Part shown: positions 1-7,040 of the stretch, one piece after another
How positions within the stretch are numbered: position 1 is the stretch's first letter
How the letters are laid out: the number at the start of each line of letters is the position of its first letter
Assembly (NCBI GenBank): GCA_012515365.1
Contig: JAAYYM010000353.1
Span: 1 to 12,461 of the forward strand
DNA: 12,461 bases
Origin: Clostridia bacterium
GTDB lineage: Bacteria > Bacillota_A > Clostridia > Lachnospirales > Lachnospiraceae
Reading direction: 5' to 3'
Position numbers and translations under genes: made by a program
Notes under the pieces: generated by a model
Databases searched by the model: none
What the model saw: the letters and a program-made list of their open reading frames with translations, nothing else
Told to the model about the DNA's origin: nothing

Positions 1-23
1 GCTTGGAAAAATCAATAATTTTT

Positions 24-38
24 TCACCCATTGGGTGA
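24..38. promoter_or_regulatory. 15-bp palindrome (operator or terminator stem)
   Basis: TCACCCATTGGGTGA is a perfect inverted repeat with 7-base arms around one central T, followed on the plus strand by TTTT. It lies just after an in-frame TAA at 16-18. It could therefore be a small terminator for a plus-strand gene lying mostly outside the window, or a repressor-binding site. As RNA the loop would be three bases with a 6-bp stem, which is short for a terminator. The sequence alone does not decide between these. Confidence 0.35.
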
Positions 39-51
39 TTTTGAAACATAG

Positions 52-243
52 AACAAAAAACTAATCAATCCGTTAAACTATGTGGTTTCCAATACATATT
101 TTTTATATGAGTTTCACGGATTATGGTTTAAGAAAGAGCTTATGATCAATGACATTATGGAAAAAGCAGATGAGGAGCTGTATGAAGCAAAGAAAAGCAG
201 ACGGAAATCAGTTAAGAAACTGATACCGCCTGATCCTTACTAA
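52..243 (+). pseudogene. GGDEF-domain C-terminal remnant
   Basis: This frame is open from just after a TAG at 49-51 to the TAA at 241-243, with another stop at 16-18. Its last 35 or so residues read like the end of a diguanylate cyclase domain: a helix with DIMEKADEELYEAKKSRRK, matching the family's closing ADxxLYxAKxxGR pattern, preceded by YVVSNTYFLYEF, which resembles the SxG beta-strand with the glycine lost. The GGDEF catalytic motif itself and the rest of the domain are absent and blocked by stops, and no credible start with a ribosome binding site is seen. I read it as a decayed relic of a c-di-GMP synthase. Its 3' end overlaps the convergent antiporter gene by 32 bases. A short functional peptide cannot be excluded. 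Confidence 0.5.
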
Positions 244-1396
244 ATAATAGCTTTAAAATGATTGGTGTTACGATGGATGAGACTATGATCAACAGTATGA
301 CAGAGGTAAAGTAAACGGGATCCAGCAGAGATACTGACAATCCTTTTTGCGCTACGATCAGAGCAACCTCACCACGAGTCATCATACCAACACCAATTTT
401 CAATGAATCCAGAGAGTTAAATTTACAAAGGCGTGCTACAAGTCCACAGCCGACAATCTTTGTAATAAGTGCAACTAATACAAATCCAATAGAGAACATC
501 AAAATTGTTGAATTAAAGTTTGAAATATTTGTTTTGAGTCCGATACTTGCAAAGAAAATCGGTCCAAACAGCATGTAAGAATTGATGTCCATCTTCTCTG
601 CAATGTAGTCTGAATCACGAATGCTGCATAGAATGATTCCGGCTACGTATGCACCTGTAATATCAGCGATTCCAAAGAAATGTTCCGCAATATAGGCAAG
701 TGCCAGACAGTAAGCAAGTCCGGCGATCGGTATTCTTCTGGTATGCGGATAACGTTTATCAATCAGCTTGAACATTTTGTAAGAAACATATCCGACAATC
801 AGCGCAAATGCAAAGAAAAGCACTGTGTTGATCAGAACAAGACTGATCTTTGTGTCGGGATTATTCATGCCAATTACGACGGTCAGTACAATGATGCCGA
901 TTACATCATCAATGATGGCAGCAGCAAGGATTGTAGTGCCGACACGACCGCTTAAGTGGCCAAGCTCCTTAAGTGCCTGGACGGTGATGCTGACTGATGT
1001 GGCTGTCATTATCACACCGATAAATACTGCCTTATAAAATTCCAGAGTACCCACCTGAGCAAATCCATAAAAACACATGTATAGGATTGTTCCTGCAATC
1101 AAAGGAATAAAAACGCCTGCACAGGCGATCAGAAATGCAATGGGGCCTGTTTTCATAAGTTCTTTCAAATCTGTTCCAAGACCGGCAGAGAACATTAAGA
1201 GCAGAACTCCGATTTCAGCCATTTGTATAATAAAATCTGAGGTTGATACGATATTCAGAATACAGGGACCGATAACCAGTCCTGCTATAATTTCACCAAC
1301 AACCTGTGGTGCTTTACATTTTCTTGCTAAAAGACCAAAGAATTTAGCGAATATAATTATGATTGCCAGGTCCTTAAGTATTGCATATGATTCCAT
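212..1396 (-). CDS. CPA2-family cation:proton antiporter
   Basis: This is a 394-residue integral membrane protein with about 11-13 hydrophobic segments, resembling the Na+(K+)/H+ exchanger domain of the CPA2 family (GerN, NapA and KefB relatives). It would exchange Na+ or K+ for protons across the cytoplasmic membrane for pH and salt homeostasis. Visible family signatures are GEIIAGLVIGP and AEIGVLLLMFSAGL near the N terminus, the ATSVS stretch around residues 133-137, and the paired aspartates of AAIIDDVIGI (D163-D164), the expected ion-binding site. MMTRGEVALIVA near the C terminus is also typical. There is no cytoplasmic TrkA-N (KTN) domain, so this is a membrane-domain-only member. The start ATG follows GGAACGGGG at moderate spacing. 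A sigma-A-like promoter lies about 60 bases upstream, so it can be expressed independently of the liv genes. Ion specificity cannot be read from the sequence. Confidence 0.9.
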   Translation of the reverse strand: MESYAILKDLAIIIIFAKFFGLLARKCKAPQVVGEIIAGLVIGPCILNIVSTSDFIIQMAEIGVLLLMFSAGLGTDLKELMKTGPIAFLIACAGVFIPLIAGTILYMCFYGFAQVGTLEFYKAVFIGVIMTATSVSITVQALKELGHLSGRVGTTILAAAIIDDVIGIIVLTVVIGMNNPDTKISLVLINTVLFFAFALIVGYVSYKMFKLIDKRYPHTRRIPIAGLAYCLALAYIAEHFFGIADITGAYVAGIILCSIRDSDYIAEKMDINSYMLFGPIFFASIGLKTNISNFNSTILMFSIGFVLVALITKIVGCGLVARLCKFNSLDSLKIGVGMMTRGEVALIVAQKGLSVSLLDPVYFTSVILLIIVSSIVTPIILKLLFSKDQAVSVS

Positions 1397-1453
1397 GTTT
1401 CCCCGTTCCTTTTCTGTTTGATATCAATAGTAATGTCAATGTTCCAAACACCT

Positions 1454-1481
1454 ATTATATCGCAAAAACAAATTAAATCAA
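1454..1481 (-). promoter_or_regulatory. Sigma-A-type promoter of the antiporter gene
   Basis: On the minus strand TTGATT (1476-1481) and a consensus TATAAT (1454-1459) are separated by 16 bases. The -35 box begins only 13 bases after the kinase-like gene's stop. Transcription would start near 1447 and give a leader of about 50 bases. That leader contains a TTGATATCAA palindrome at 1418-1427. Confidence 0.65.
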
Positions 1482-1494
1482 GTAGAAATTAGGT

Positions 1495-2124
1495 TTACTG
1501 ATCCGAAAAACGGATATCGGCATATGCTTTAATCACCTGCACGCATTTTTCAAAGCCAAGCTTGCTGCTGTCAAGACATAAGTCGTATTGCTTTAAATCA
1601 TACCAGCTCTGACCGGTATAGTGATGATAATATTCTGAGCGGTATTTATTTGTCTGATCGATGTAGGCAGTTGCTTCTTTTGGAGAAAATGTGTTTCTTT
1701 CCAAAGCACTTTTTAGCAGGAAATCTTCATCTGCATAGACAAAAACGCTGACTAAATTCGGGTTGTCTTTTAAGATAAAATTAGCACATCTTCCGATCAT
1801 GACACAGGAATCTTTTTTAGCCAGTTCTTTAATAACTTTGGCTTGATAATTAAAGAGATTATCATTGGAAACAAATCCGTCGCTTTCGGGAGAAATCAGC
1901 TGTCCGCGATAAATCTTTTTGAATTTAAAGAAAGAATTAGTTGTGATTTTTTCGTCCGCATTTGCAAACAATGCTTCATTAATACCACTATCCTCCGAAG
2001 CCATTTGAAGGATTTCACGTTCATAGCAGTTGATATTCAGCTCATTTGCAAGCATCTGACCGATGGTCTTTCCACCGCTTCCATATTGTCTGGCAATTGC
2101 AAATACCGGTTTGTTATTCATCAT
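1495..2124 (-). CDS. Cytidylate kinase-like family protein
   Basis: This is a 209-residue protein of the cytidylate kinase-like P-loop family (Pfam Cytidylate_kin2 type), which is widespread in Clostridia and mostly of unproven substrate. The nucleotide-binding loop is RQYGSGGKTIG (residues 12-22), followed by an ELNINCYEREIL segment like that of CMP kinases. A second conserved strand reads CVMIGRCANFIL, and the lid region carries arginines (ALERN, KYRSEYY). It is shorter than true Cmk (about 220-230 residues) and diverges after the P-loop, so the housekeeping CMP kinase role should not be assumed. An ATG at 2145 is in frame, but AAAGGAG at 2137-2131 sits six bases before the ATG at 2124 and no site precedes 2145, so 2124 is preferred. 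It follows livF by 34 bases and probably lies on the same transcript. Confidence 0.8.
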   Translation of the reverse strand: MMNNKPVFAIARQYGSGGKTIGQMLANELNINCYEREILQMASEDSGINEALFANADEKITTNSFFKFKKIYRGQLISPESDGFVSNDNLFNYQAKVIKELAKKDSCVMIGRCANFILKDNPNLVSVFVYADEDFLLKSALERNTFSPKEATAYIDQTNKYRSEYYHHYTGQSWYDLKQYDLCLDSSKLGFEKCVQVIKAYADIRFSDQ

Positions 2125-2158
2125 TATTTTCTCCTTTTTTAACATTAAATCTGTTATA

Positions 2159-2872
2159 CTATGCTTCGCCTAGATATGCTTTCTTGATTTTATCGTTATG
2201 AAGTAGTTCATCTGCTTTACCGGATAGAACGATTTTTCCGGTTTCCAAAACATAAGCCCGGTTAGCGATAGACAGTGCCTTTTTTGCATTTTGTTCAACT
2301 AATAGTACGGTTGTGCCGCTTGCACTGACTTCCTTGATGATATTAAAAATCTCGTTTACATAGATTGGAGAGAGTCCCATAGAGGGCTCATCCATTAGTA
2401 TAATACGTGGTTTTGACATGAGTGCACGACCCATGGCTAACATTTGCTGTTCACCACCACTTAGTGTACCTGCCAGCTGATTTTTTCGTTCTTCGAGTCG
2501 TGGGAATTTCTTGTAGACAGAGACAAGTGTTTCCTCGATTTCATTTTTATCTTTACGTGTATATGCACCCATGATCAGATTTTCATAAACAGAAAGCTCA
2601 GCAAAGATACGACGTCCTTCTGGAACGTGTGCCATACCAAGTGATACGGTTTTGTAGCCGGGCATCTTGGTGATGTCTTTTCCTTCAAATTCGATCTTAC
2701 CGTTTTTGGCATCGATTAATCCGGTTATCGTATGGAGAATCGTAGTTTTACCTGCGCCATTCGCACCAATCAGCGCGATGACTTCTCCTTCATTTACTTC
2801 AAAACTTATTTTTTTGATGGCCTGAATCACGCCGTAATACACTTCAAGATCAGTTATTTTTAACATTGACAT
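2159..2872 (-). CDS. livF: Branched-chain amino acid ABC transporter ATPase LivF
   Basis: This is one of the two cytoplasmic ATPases driving uptake of leucine, isoleucine and valine (or related amino acids) through LivH/LivM. At 237 residues it has the usual LivF length. Walker A is GANGAGKTT (36-44), the signature is LSGGEQQ (137-143), and Walker B is IILMDEP (157-163). The typical LivF segment MAHVPEGRRIFAELSVYENL lies at about 80-99. A GTG at 2896 is in frame and overlaps the livG stop, but AAAAGGAG at 2888-2881 sits eight bases before the ATG at 2872, so I take that start. Distance and orientation place it in one operon with livH, livM and livG. Substrate class is assigned by family; individual paralogues can carry other amino acids or urea-like solutes. 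Confidence 0.93.
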   Translation of the reverse strand: MSMLKITDLEVYYGVIQAIKKISFEVNEGEVIALIGANGAGKTTILHTITGLIDAKNGKIEFEGKDITKMPGYKTVSLGMAHVPEGRRIFAELSVYENLIMGAYTRKDKNEIEETLVSVYKKFPRLEERKNQLAGTLSGGEQQMLAMGRALMSKPRIILMDEPSMGLSPIYVNEIFNIIKEVSASGTTVLLVEQNAKKALSIANRAYVLETGKIVLSGKADELLHNDKIKKAYLGEA

Positions 2873-2895
2873 AGCTGTTTCTCCTTTTGAATTCA

Positions 2896-3657
2896 CTAAT
2901 CCTCACCTAGATAGGCAGTGATGACTTTTTCATCATTCAGCACCTGATCCGGCGTACCGCTTGCGAGTAGTGTACCAAAATTCAGAACATATAAATATTC
3001 GCAGATACCGGATACTAATTTCATATCATGCTCAATGAGCAGAACAGTTACATTGAATTTTTTTCGTACTAGCTCAATGGTATGCATGAGCTCAGCAGTT
3101 TCATTTGGATTCATACCGGCAGCTGGCTCATCTAACAGGAGGAGCTTTGGATTAGTGGCAAGTGCACGTGCGATTTCCAACTTTCGTTGTTTTCCGTAAG
3201 GCAGATTTGATGCCAGATAAGAGGCTTGATCGTGTAAGTCAAAGACTTCAAGGATCTCCATTGCCTTTTGCGTCATTTCTTCTTCTTTTTTTGCATAGGA
3301 TCCGATATGAAGCAGACTGTTAAGCAGTCCATATGTGACTTCATGGTGCAGGGCAACCTTTACGTTATCTAAAACTGTCATTTTCGTAAAGAGACGAATG
3401 TTCTGAAAGGTTCTGGCAATACCTGCACAGCAGATTTCATTTGGCTTTTTACCGACAATTGTTTCTCCGTTTAATGTGATTTTTCCGTTGGTAGGCTGAT
3501 AGACACCGGTCAGCATATTAAATACAGTTGTTTTTCCGGCGCCGTTAGGTCCGATCAGTCCGACCAGAGCACCTTGCTCAATTTTCATATTCAGCTCATC
3601 GACAGCTCTCAGACCACCGAAAGAGATTCCTAGATTTTTTACTTCTAATAATGCCAT
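2896..3657 (-). CDS. livG: Branched-chain amino acid ABC transporter ATPase LivG
   Basis: This is the second ATPase of the LivFGHM importer, working in the cytoplasm against LivH/LivM. It has 253 residues, with Walker A GPNGAGKTT (36-44). The ABC signature is the LivG-type degenerate form LPYGKQRKLEIARAL instead of LSGGQ, followed by Walker B LLLLDEPAAGMNP. The long insert after FTKMTVLDNVKVALHH is typical of LivG rather than LivF. The ATG at 3657 has GGAGG nine bases upstream, and that site is made of the last codons of livM (K-E-A-A). The livM stop is one base before this ATG, so the two genes are probably translationally coupled. The closing sequence SGTPDQVLNDEKVITAYLGED is the standard LivG tail. 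Confidence 0.94.
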   Translation of the reverse strand: MALLEVKNLGISFGGLRAVDELNMKIEQGALVGLIGPNGAGKTTVFNMLTGVYQPTNGKITLNGETIVGKKPNEICCAGIARTFQNIRLFTKMTVLDNVKVALHHEVTYGLLNSLLHIGSYAKKEEEMTQKAMEILEVFDLHDQASYLASNLPYGKQRKLEIARALATNPKLLLLDEPAAGMNPNETAELMHTIELVRKKFNVTVLLIEHDMKLVSGICEYLYVLNFGTLLASGTPDQVLNDEKVITAYLGED

Positions 3658-3658
3658 A

Positions 3659-4627
3659 TCAAGCTGCCTCCTTTTCGGTAGAGTCTTTATGTTTCTTTGC
3701 AGTCAGTCGTTCTTTTAGAGCTGAATTATTAAATATCATCATAGCGATCAGGATGACAGCATATAGTAGCATTCTGTAATCATCCATTCCACGGAGCACT
3801 TCAGGCAGCAAGGTAAGAATGATTGCTGCAACGATAGAACCCTTGATATTACCCATTCCACCAAGTACTACCATAACCAGAACTTCGATTGATCGATTGT
3901 AGTCGAAATTGCCTGGCTTTAAGATGCCGACATTATGTGCATAGATGACTCCGGCAATACCGGCAAATACAGCTGAGATAACAAATGCCATGGCTTTATA
4001 GCGGCTTACATGAATTCCTGTAGCCTCGGCAGCGATATAGTTATCACGAATGGAAGCAATCGCACGTCCGTGTCTGGAGTTAACGAGATTTGCCACCATC
4101 ATGATCATAAGCATCATAATAATGAAAACAAGTGTGAACTGCTTGTGAGTCGAATATTTAGGAATATTAGAAAGACCGGCAGCTCCGTTTGTAATCTTCA
4201 TGGAGTTGATAATGGATTTGATGATTTCACCAAATGCAAGCGTTACAATGGCCAGATAATCGCCCTTTAAACGCAATACCGGAACTCCGATGATGATACC
4301 AAAAATACCTGCACTCAGACCGCCGGCAATGATCGCAAGAGCAAAGGCAAGCGGTACCGGAAGAGAGGAAGCATAAATTGTAACAAGTGCTCCGGCATAA
4401 GCTCCGATCGACATGAAACCTGCGTGTCCAAGTGTGAGTTCGCCGAGGAATCCAACGATCAGACATAGGGAAACAGCAAGCATAACATTGACACAGATCG
4501 GAATGATGATAGATGTCATCTGTCTGTTTAAAAGACCTGCCTTTAGTAAAATCATAACGATGATATATACAATGATTGTGACAGCCAGAGACAGTAAGGC
4601 AGTTTTATTTTTTAATAAGTTCTTCAT
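3659..4627 (-). CDS. livM: Branched-chain amino acid ABC permease LivM
   Basis: This is a 322-residue polytopic membrane protein of the BPD_transp_2 family and one of the two permease subunits forming the channel for the amino acid. The first hydrophobic helix follows a short basic N terminus (MKNLLKNKTALLS). The conserved LivM segment PVLRLKGDYLAIVTLAFGEI lies at about residues 115-135 and GILKPGNFDY at about 230-240. The loop EVLVMVVLGGMGNIKGSIVAA contacts the ATPases in this family. The C terminus is a lysine-rich cytoplasmic tail (LTAKKHKDSTEKEAA). Its start overlaps the livH stop by one base (TAATG), which implies coupling. GGAGAAGG precedes the start. Confidence 0.94.
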   Translation of the reverse strand: MKNLLKNKTALLSLAVTIIVYIIVMILLKAGLLNRQMTSIIIPICVNVMLAVSLCLIVGFLGELTLGHAGFMSIGAYAGALVTIYASSLPVPLAFALAIIAGGLSAGIFGIIIGVPVLRLKGDYLAIVTLAFGEIIKSIINSMKITNGAAGLSNIPKYSTHKQFTLVFIIMMLMIMMVANLVNSRHGRAIASIRDNYIAAEATGIHVSRYKAMAFVISAVFAGIAGVIYAHNVGILKPGNFDYNRSIEVLVMVVLGGMGNIKGSIVAAIILTLLPEVLRGMDDYRMLLYAVILIAMMIFNNSALKERLTAKKHKDSTEKEAA

Positions 4628-5511
4628 TATACCTTCTCCCTTCTCTGTTTACCAAGTAATCCGGTTGGTTTTACTAATAATACAATAACCAGAACTCCAA
4701 ATACGATCGCATCTGAAAGGTCTGTGTTAATTGTTTTAGAAATACTTTCGATCAGTCCCAGCAAAATACCACCAAGCATAGCACCCGGTATACTGCCGAT
4801 CCCGCCGAGTACAGCAGCGACGAAAGCTTTGATGCCGGGAAGTGCGCCGAGTGTCGGTTTTAATGACTCATACTGGCAGATGAAAAGGATATCGGCAATG
4901 GCTGCAAGTGCAGAACCGATAAAGAACGTAAGCGAAATCGTAGAGTTTACGTTGATCCCCATGAGCTGTGCAGCACCTTTATCTTCTGACACGGCACGCA
5001 TGGCACGTCCAGCCTTTGTTTTATTAATGAAGAGTGTCAATGCCACCATACAGATCGTAGTAACGACCAGAGTTACGATCGTGATACCGGAGATCGTGAT
5101 TGTTCCAAGCTTAACTGCAGGAACATTTATAATAGAACCGAATGGAATAGGAGTAGCACCAAACAGGATCTGGATCAGATTCTGCAGAAAGAAACTGACG
5201 CCGATCGCCGTGATCAAAACAGCAAGCGGCTGTGCCTTTCGTAATGGTTTATATGCGACCTTTTCAATTGCGACACCAAGCACAGCACATAAGAAAATCG
5301 TCAGCAATACAGCAGGTATTGCCGGAATGTGTAGTAAAGCAATAAAGAGATAGAGCGCATAAGCGCCAACCATGATGATGTCACCATGTGCGAAATTGAT
5401 CATCTTGGCAATTCCGTAAACCATAGTGTATCCGATTGCAATCAGTGCATAGATACTACCGGTTCGCAGCCCGTTGATCAGCTGCTCGATAATTGTGTTA
5501 ATGAGACTCAT
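4627..5511 (-). CDS. livH: Branched-chain amino acid ABC permease LivH
   Basis: This is the partner permease of LivM, with 294 residues and about eight hydrophobic segments. The N-terminal NGLRTGSIYALIAIGYTMVYG and MINFAHGD (37-44) are hallmarks of LivH. EKVAYKPLRKAQPLAVLITAIGVS and the late loop AFVAAVLGGIGSIPGAMLGG complete the family pattern. Two in-frame ATGs lie two codons apart. AGGTGA directly abuts the ATG at 5517, too close to serve it, but sits six bases from the ATG at 5511, so I use 5511. It is the first gene after the livK terminator and is preceded by a purine-rich hexamer repeat on the coding strand. It heads the block livH-livM-livG-livF. Confidence 0.93.
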   Translation of the reverse strand: MSLINTIIEQLINGLRTGSIYALIAIGYTMVYGIAKMINFAHGDIIMVGAYALYLFIALLHIPAIPAVLLTIFLCAVLGVAIEKVAYKPLRKAQPLAVLITAIGVSFFLQNLIQILFGATPIPFGSIINVPAVKLGTITISGITIVTLVVTTICMVALTLFINKTKAGRAMRAVSEDKGAAQLMGINVNSTISLTFFIGSALAAIADILFICQYESLKPTLGALPGIKAFVAAVLGGIGSIPGAMLGGILLGLIESISKTINTDLSDAIVFGVLVIVLLVKPTGLLGKQRREKV

Positions 5512-5520
5512 TTGCATTCA

Positions 5521-5550
5521 CCTAATCCTTAATCTTAATCTTATTCTTAA
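5521..5550 (-). repeat. Hexamer tandem repeat upstream of livH
   Basis: On the minus strand, 30 bases divide exactly into five degenerate hexamers of consensus TTAAGA. They drift to TTAAGG and ATTAGG at the end nearest livH, where the last unit supplies most of the ribosome binding site. It could be a purine-rich translation enhancer or simple low-complexity DNA. Changes in unit number would move upstream signals relative to livH without touching the binding site itself. Confidence 0.6.
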
Positions 5551-5563
5551 AACAACAATTCTA

Positions 5564-5592
5564 ATTATAAAGCAAACAAAAGGAGACGTAAA
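5564..5592 (-). promoter_or_regulatory. Possible internal promoter for livHMGF
   Basis: A consensus TATAAT (5564-5569) is preceded at 17 bases by TTTACG (5587-5592), which matches four of six -35 positions. The -35 box lies in the loop and stem edge of the livK terminator hairpin. If active, it would uncouple livHMGF from livK transcription. The AT-rich background makes a chance match possible. Confidence 0.4.
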
Positions 5593-5601
5593 GTCTCCTT
5601 T
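5579..5601 (-). terminator. Hairpin terminator/attenuator after livK
   Basis: AAAGGAGAC (5579-5587) pairs perfectly with GTCTCCTTT (5593-5601) around a five-base loop. Read on the minus strand the stem is followed by TGTTTGCTTT, a broken T-rich tract. It sits 55 bases past the livK stop and before livH. The likely role is partial termination, so that the binding protein is made in excess over the permease. The imperfect T tract fits readthrough. Confidence 0.7.
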
Positions 5602-5656
5602 GGCATTTTCGTTTGTTTTTGTTTATTGTTTTTTTAGAAATATTTAACTATATAAA

Positions 5657-6880
5657 TTATTCCATTGTATATTTGTTATCTTTGATGGTGATGAATTTAG
5701 CACCTTTGTTTGGTTCACCTTCTGGTGTGAAAGTCATTCCTTCACCTGTCAGACCATCAATAGAGATCTGTGGCATAGCTGCGATCAGATCAGCACTTTC
5801 AATAGAAGCGGCAGATTCGATTGTTGCTTTGAATACGTAAACTGCATCATAGGCATCAGCAGCGAACTGGTCAGGCTTTGAACCATAAGCTGATTCATAA
5901 GCGCTTACGAAAGATTTAACAGCTTCACTGTCTTCTTCAGCGAAGAATGGGCTTAAGAATACAGCACCTTCGATTGTGCTAGGATCTGTAACTGTAGAGA
6001 GGATACCATCCCAACCGTCAGATCCTAAGAAAGGAAGTTCCATACCAAGTTCTTTTGCCTGTTTTGTAATATAAGTTGCATCATTGTAGTATGCAGGAAC
6101 GAAGATTGCTTCTGCGTCAGTTCCTTTAATTGTAGTAAGCTGTGTGTTGAAGTCAACATCATCTGTTACAAATGATTCACTTGCTACGATCTCTCCGCCG
6201 TTAGCAGCTACCTGAGTTTCAAATGCATCTTTGATACCTGTTGAGTATTCATCTGCATTGTTGTAAATAACAGCGATTTTTTTGTATCCAAGATCTTTTA
6301 CAGCATAGTCTGCCATCGTAACTCCCTGAAGAGGGTCTGTGAAGCAGATTCTGAATGCATTACTGTTTTTGGTACAGTCAAGTGCAGAACCTGATGGTGT
6401 GATCTGAAGAATTCCATCTTCTGCAGTAGCATCGATGATTGCAAGACATGCACCGGATGTAACAGTACCAAGGATTGCATTAACGTTCTGATCCATCAGA
6501 GTGTTGTATGCCTGAATTGCTTTATCCTCTGTAGCTTCATCATCTTCGAACTGTAATGCAAAGCTGTAAGTTGTGTCACCGCCTTTTACTCCTCCGGCAG
6601 CATTGATTTCATTGATTGCGATTTCAGCACCCTGCTTTACAGAAAGTCCGTAAGAAGCAGCAGCACCGGTAAGTGGTCCGATACCACCAATCAGGAATGT
6701 TGCATCAGATGCAGGTGCATCTGCAGTTTCCTGTGTAGCAGCGTCTGTTGATTCTGCTTCATCAGCAGCATCAGTTGTTGCAGCAGTTTCTTCATTAGCT
6801 GGTGCTTGGTTTGCACATCCGGCTAAAAGAGAAGCGGCCATGGTTCCGACAACAAGTAAGCTTAATAATCTCTTTTTCAT
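5657..6880 (-). CDS. livK: Branched-chain amino acid-binding lipoprotein (LivK/LivJ)
   Basis: This extracellular solute-binding protein of the Peripla_BP_6 (Leu/Ile/Val-binding) family would deliver amino acids to LivH/LivM. It has 407 residues. The N terminus is a lipoprotein signal with a basic start (MKKR), hydrophobic core and lipobox LLAGC, so Cys22 would be lipidated and anchor the protein to the outer face of the membrane. Residues 23-61 form a low-complexity Ala/Thr/Asp/Glu linker. The folded part begins at about 62 with LIGGIGPLTGAAASYG and QGAEIAINEINAAGG, the family's ligand-site region. YDAVYVFKATIESA near the C terminus is also typical. The start ATG has AGGAGG eight bases upstream. 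It is first in the liv locus and is followed by a hairpin. Exact ligand is not determinable from the sequence. Confidence 0.94.
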   Translation of the reverse strand: MKKRLLSLLVVGTMAASLLAGCANQAPANEETAATTDAADEAESTDAATQETADAPASDATFLIGGIGPLTGAAASYGLSVKQGAEIAINEINAAGGVKGGDTTYSFALQFEDDEATEDKAIQAYNTLMDQNVNAILGTVTSGACLAIIDATAEDGILQITPSGSALDCTKNSNAFRICFTDPLQGVTMADYAVKDLGYKKIAVIYNNADEYSTGIKDAFETQVAANGGEIVASESFVTDDVDFNTQLTTIKGTDAEAIFVPAYYNDATYITKQAKELGMELPFLGSDGWDGILSTVTDPSTIEGAVFLSPFFAEEDSEAVKSFVSAYESAYGSKPDQFAADAYDAVYVFKATIESAASIESADLIAAMPQISIDGLTGEGMTFTPEGEPNKGAKFITIKDNKYTME

Positions 6881-6911
6881 AATAGATTCCTCCTATTGAT
6901 AGATATGGATA

Positions 6912-6941
6912 AGTGTAAACACAGAAGATTGATTTTGTCAA
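6912..6941 (-). promoter_or_regulatory. Promoter of livK and the liv operon
   Basis: On the minus strand a perfect TTGACA (6936-6941) is followed after 18 bases by TACACT (6912-6917). The start of transcription would fall near 6905, giving a short leader of about 25 bases that contains the AGGAGG ribosome binding site at 6889-6894. The short leader leaves no room for a riboswitch or T-box, so control is more likely by a DNA-binding protein. Confidence 0.7.
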
Positions 6942-7011
6942 CAAAAAAATAATGGAAAGATTTATTTGAATTAGTGAAAAGATTCATTTAAAGTTTATTT
7001 AATGTTCAAAA

Positions 7012-7040
7012 TTGAATTGTTAAAACGATGGAAGTATGAT
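7012..7040 (+). promoter_or_regulatory. Promoter of cheC with overlapping inverted repeats
   Basis: TTGAAT (7012-7017) and TATGAT (7035-7040) are spaced by 17 bases, a good sigma-A pattern. The -35 box is the right arm of a TTCAA-AA-TTGAA palindrome (7005-7016). The -10 box overlaps a second small inverted repeat, GAAGT (7031-7035) and ACTTC (7043-7047). Either could be an operator. A flagellar sigma-D pattern was not found here. Confidence 0.6.

Noticed and set aside
2140..2200. Separate promoter for the kinase-like gene (TATAAC near 2150)
   Set aside because: There is no acceptable -35 box at 16-18 bases; readthrough from livF is the simpler explanation.
2873..2896. GTG start for livF overlapping the livG stop
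   Set aside because: No ribosome binding site precedes it, whereas AAAAGGAG is correctly spaced for the ATG at 2872, which also gives the standard family length.
4227..4466. Open frame of 79 codons inside livM
   Set aside because: It lies in another frame of a well-conserved permease gene, has no ribosome binding site and gives a low-complexity Arg/Cys/His-rich product.
4724..5353. 209-codon open frame antisense to livH
   Set aside because: It is a long shadow frame produced by the hydrophobic codon pattern of livH on the other strand; no start signals or recognisable domain.
6881..6911. T-box or amino acid riboswitch in the liv leader
   Set aside because: The predicted leader is only about 25 bases long, too short for either.
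6990..7020. Possible CodY box near AATGTTCAAAATTG upstream of livK
   Set aside because: Only the left half resembles the AATTTTCWGAAAATT consensus; the right half mismatches at most positions, which is expected by chance in such AT-rich DNA.
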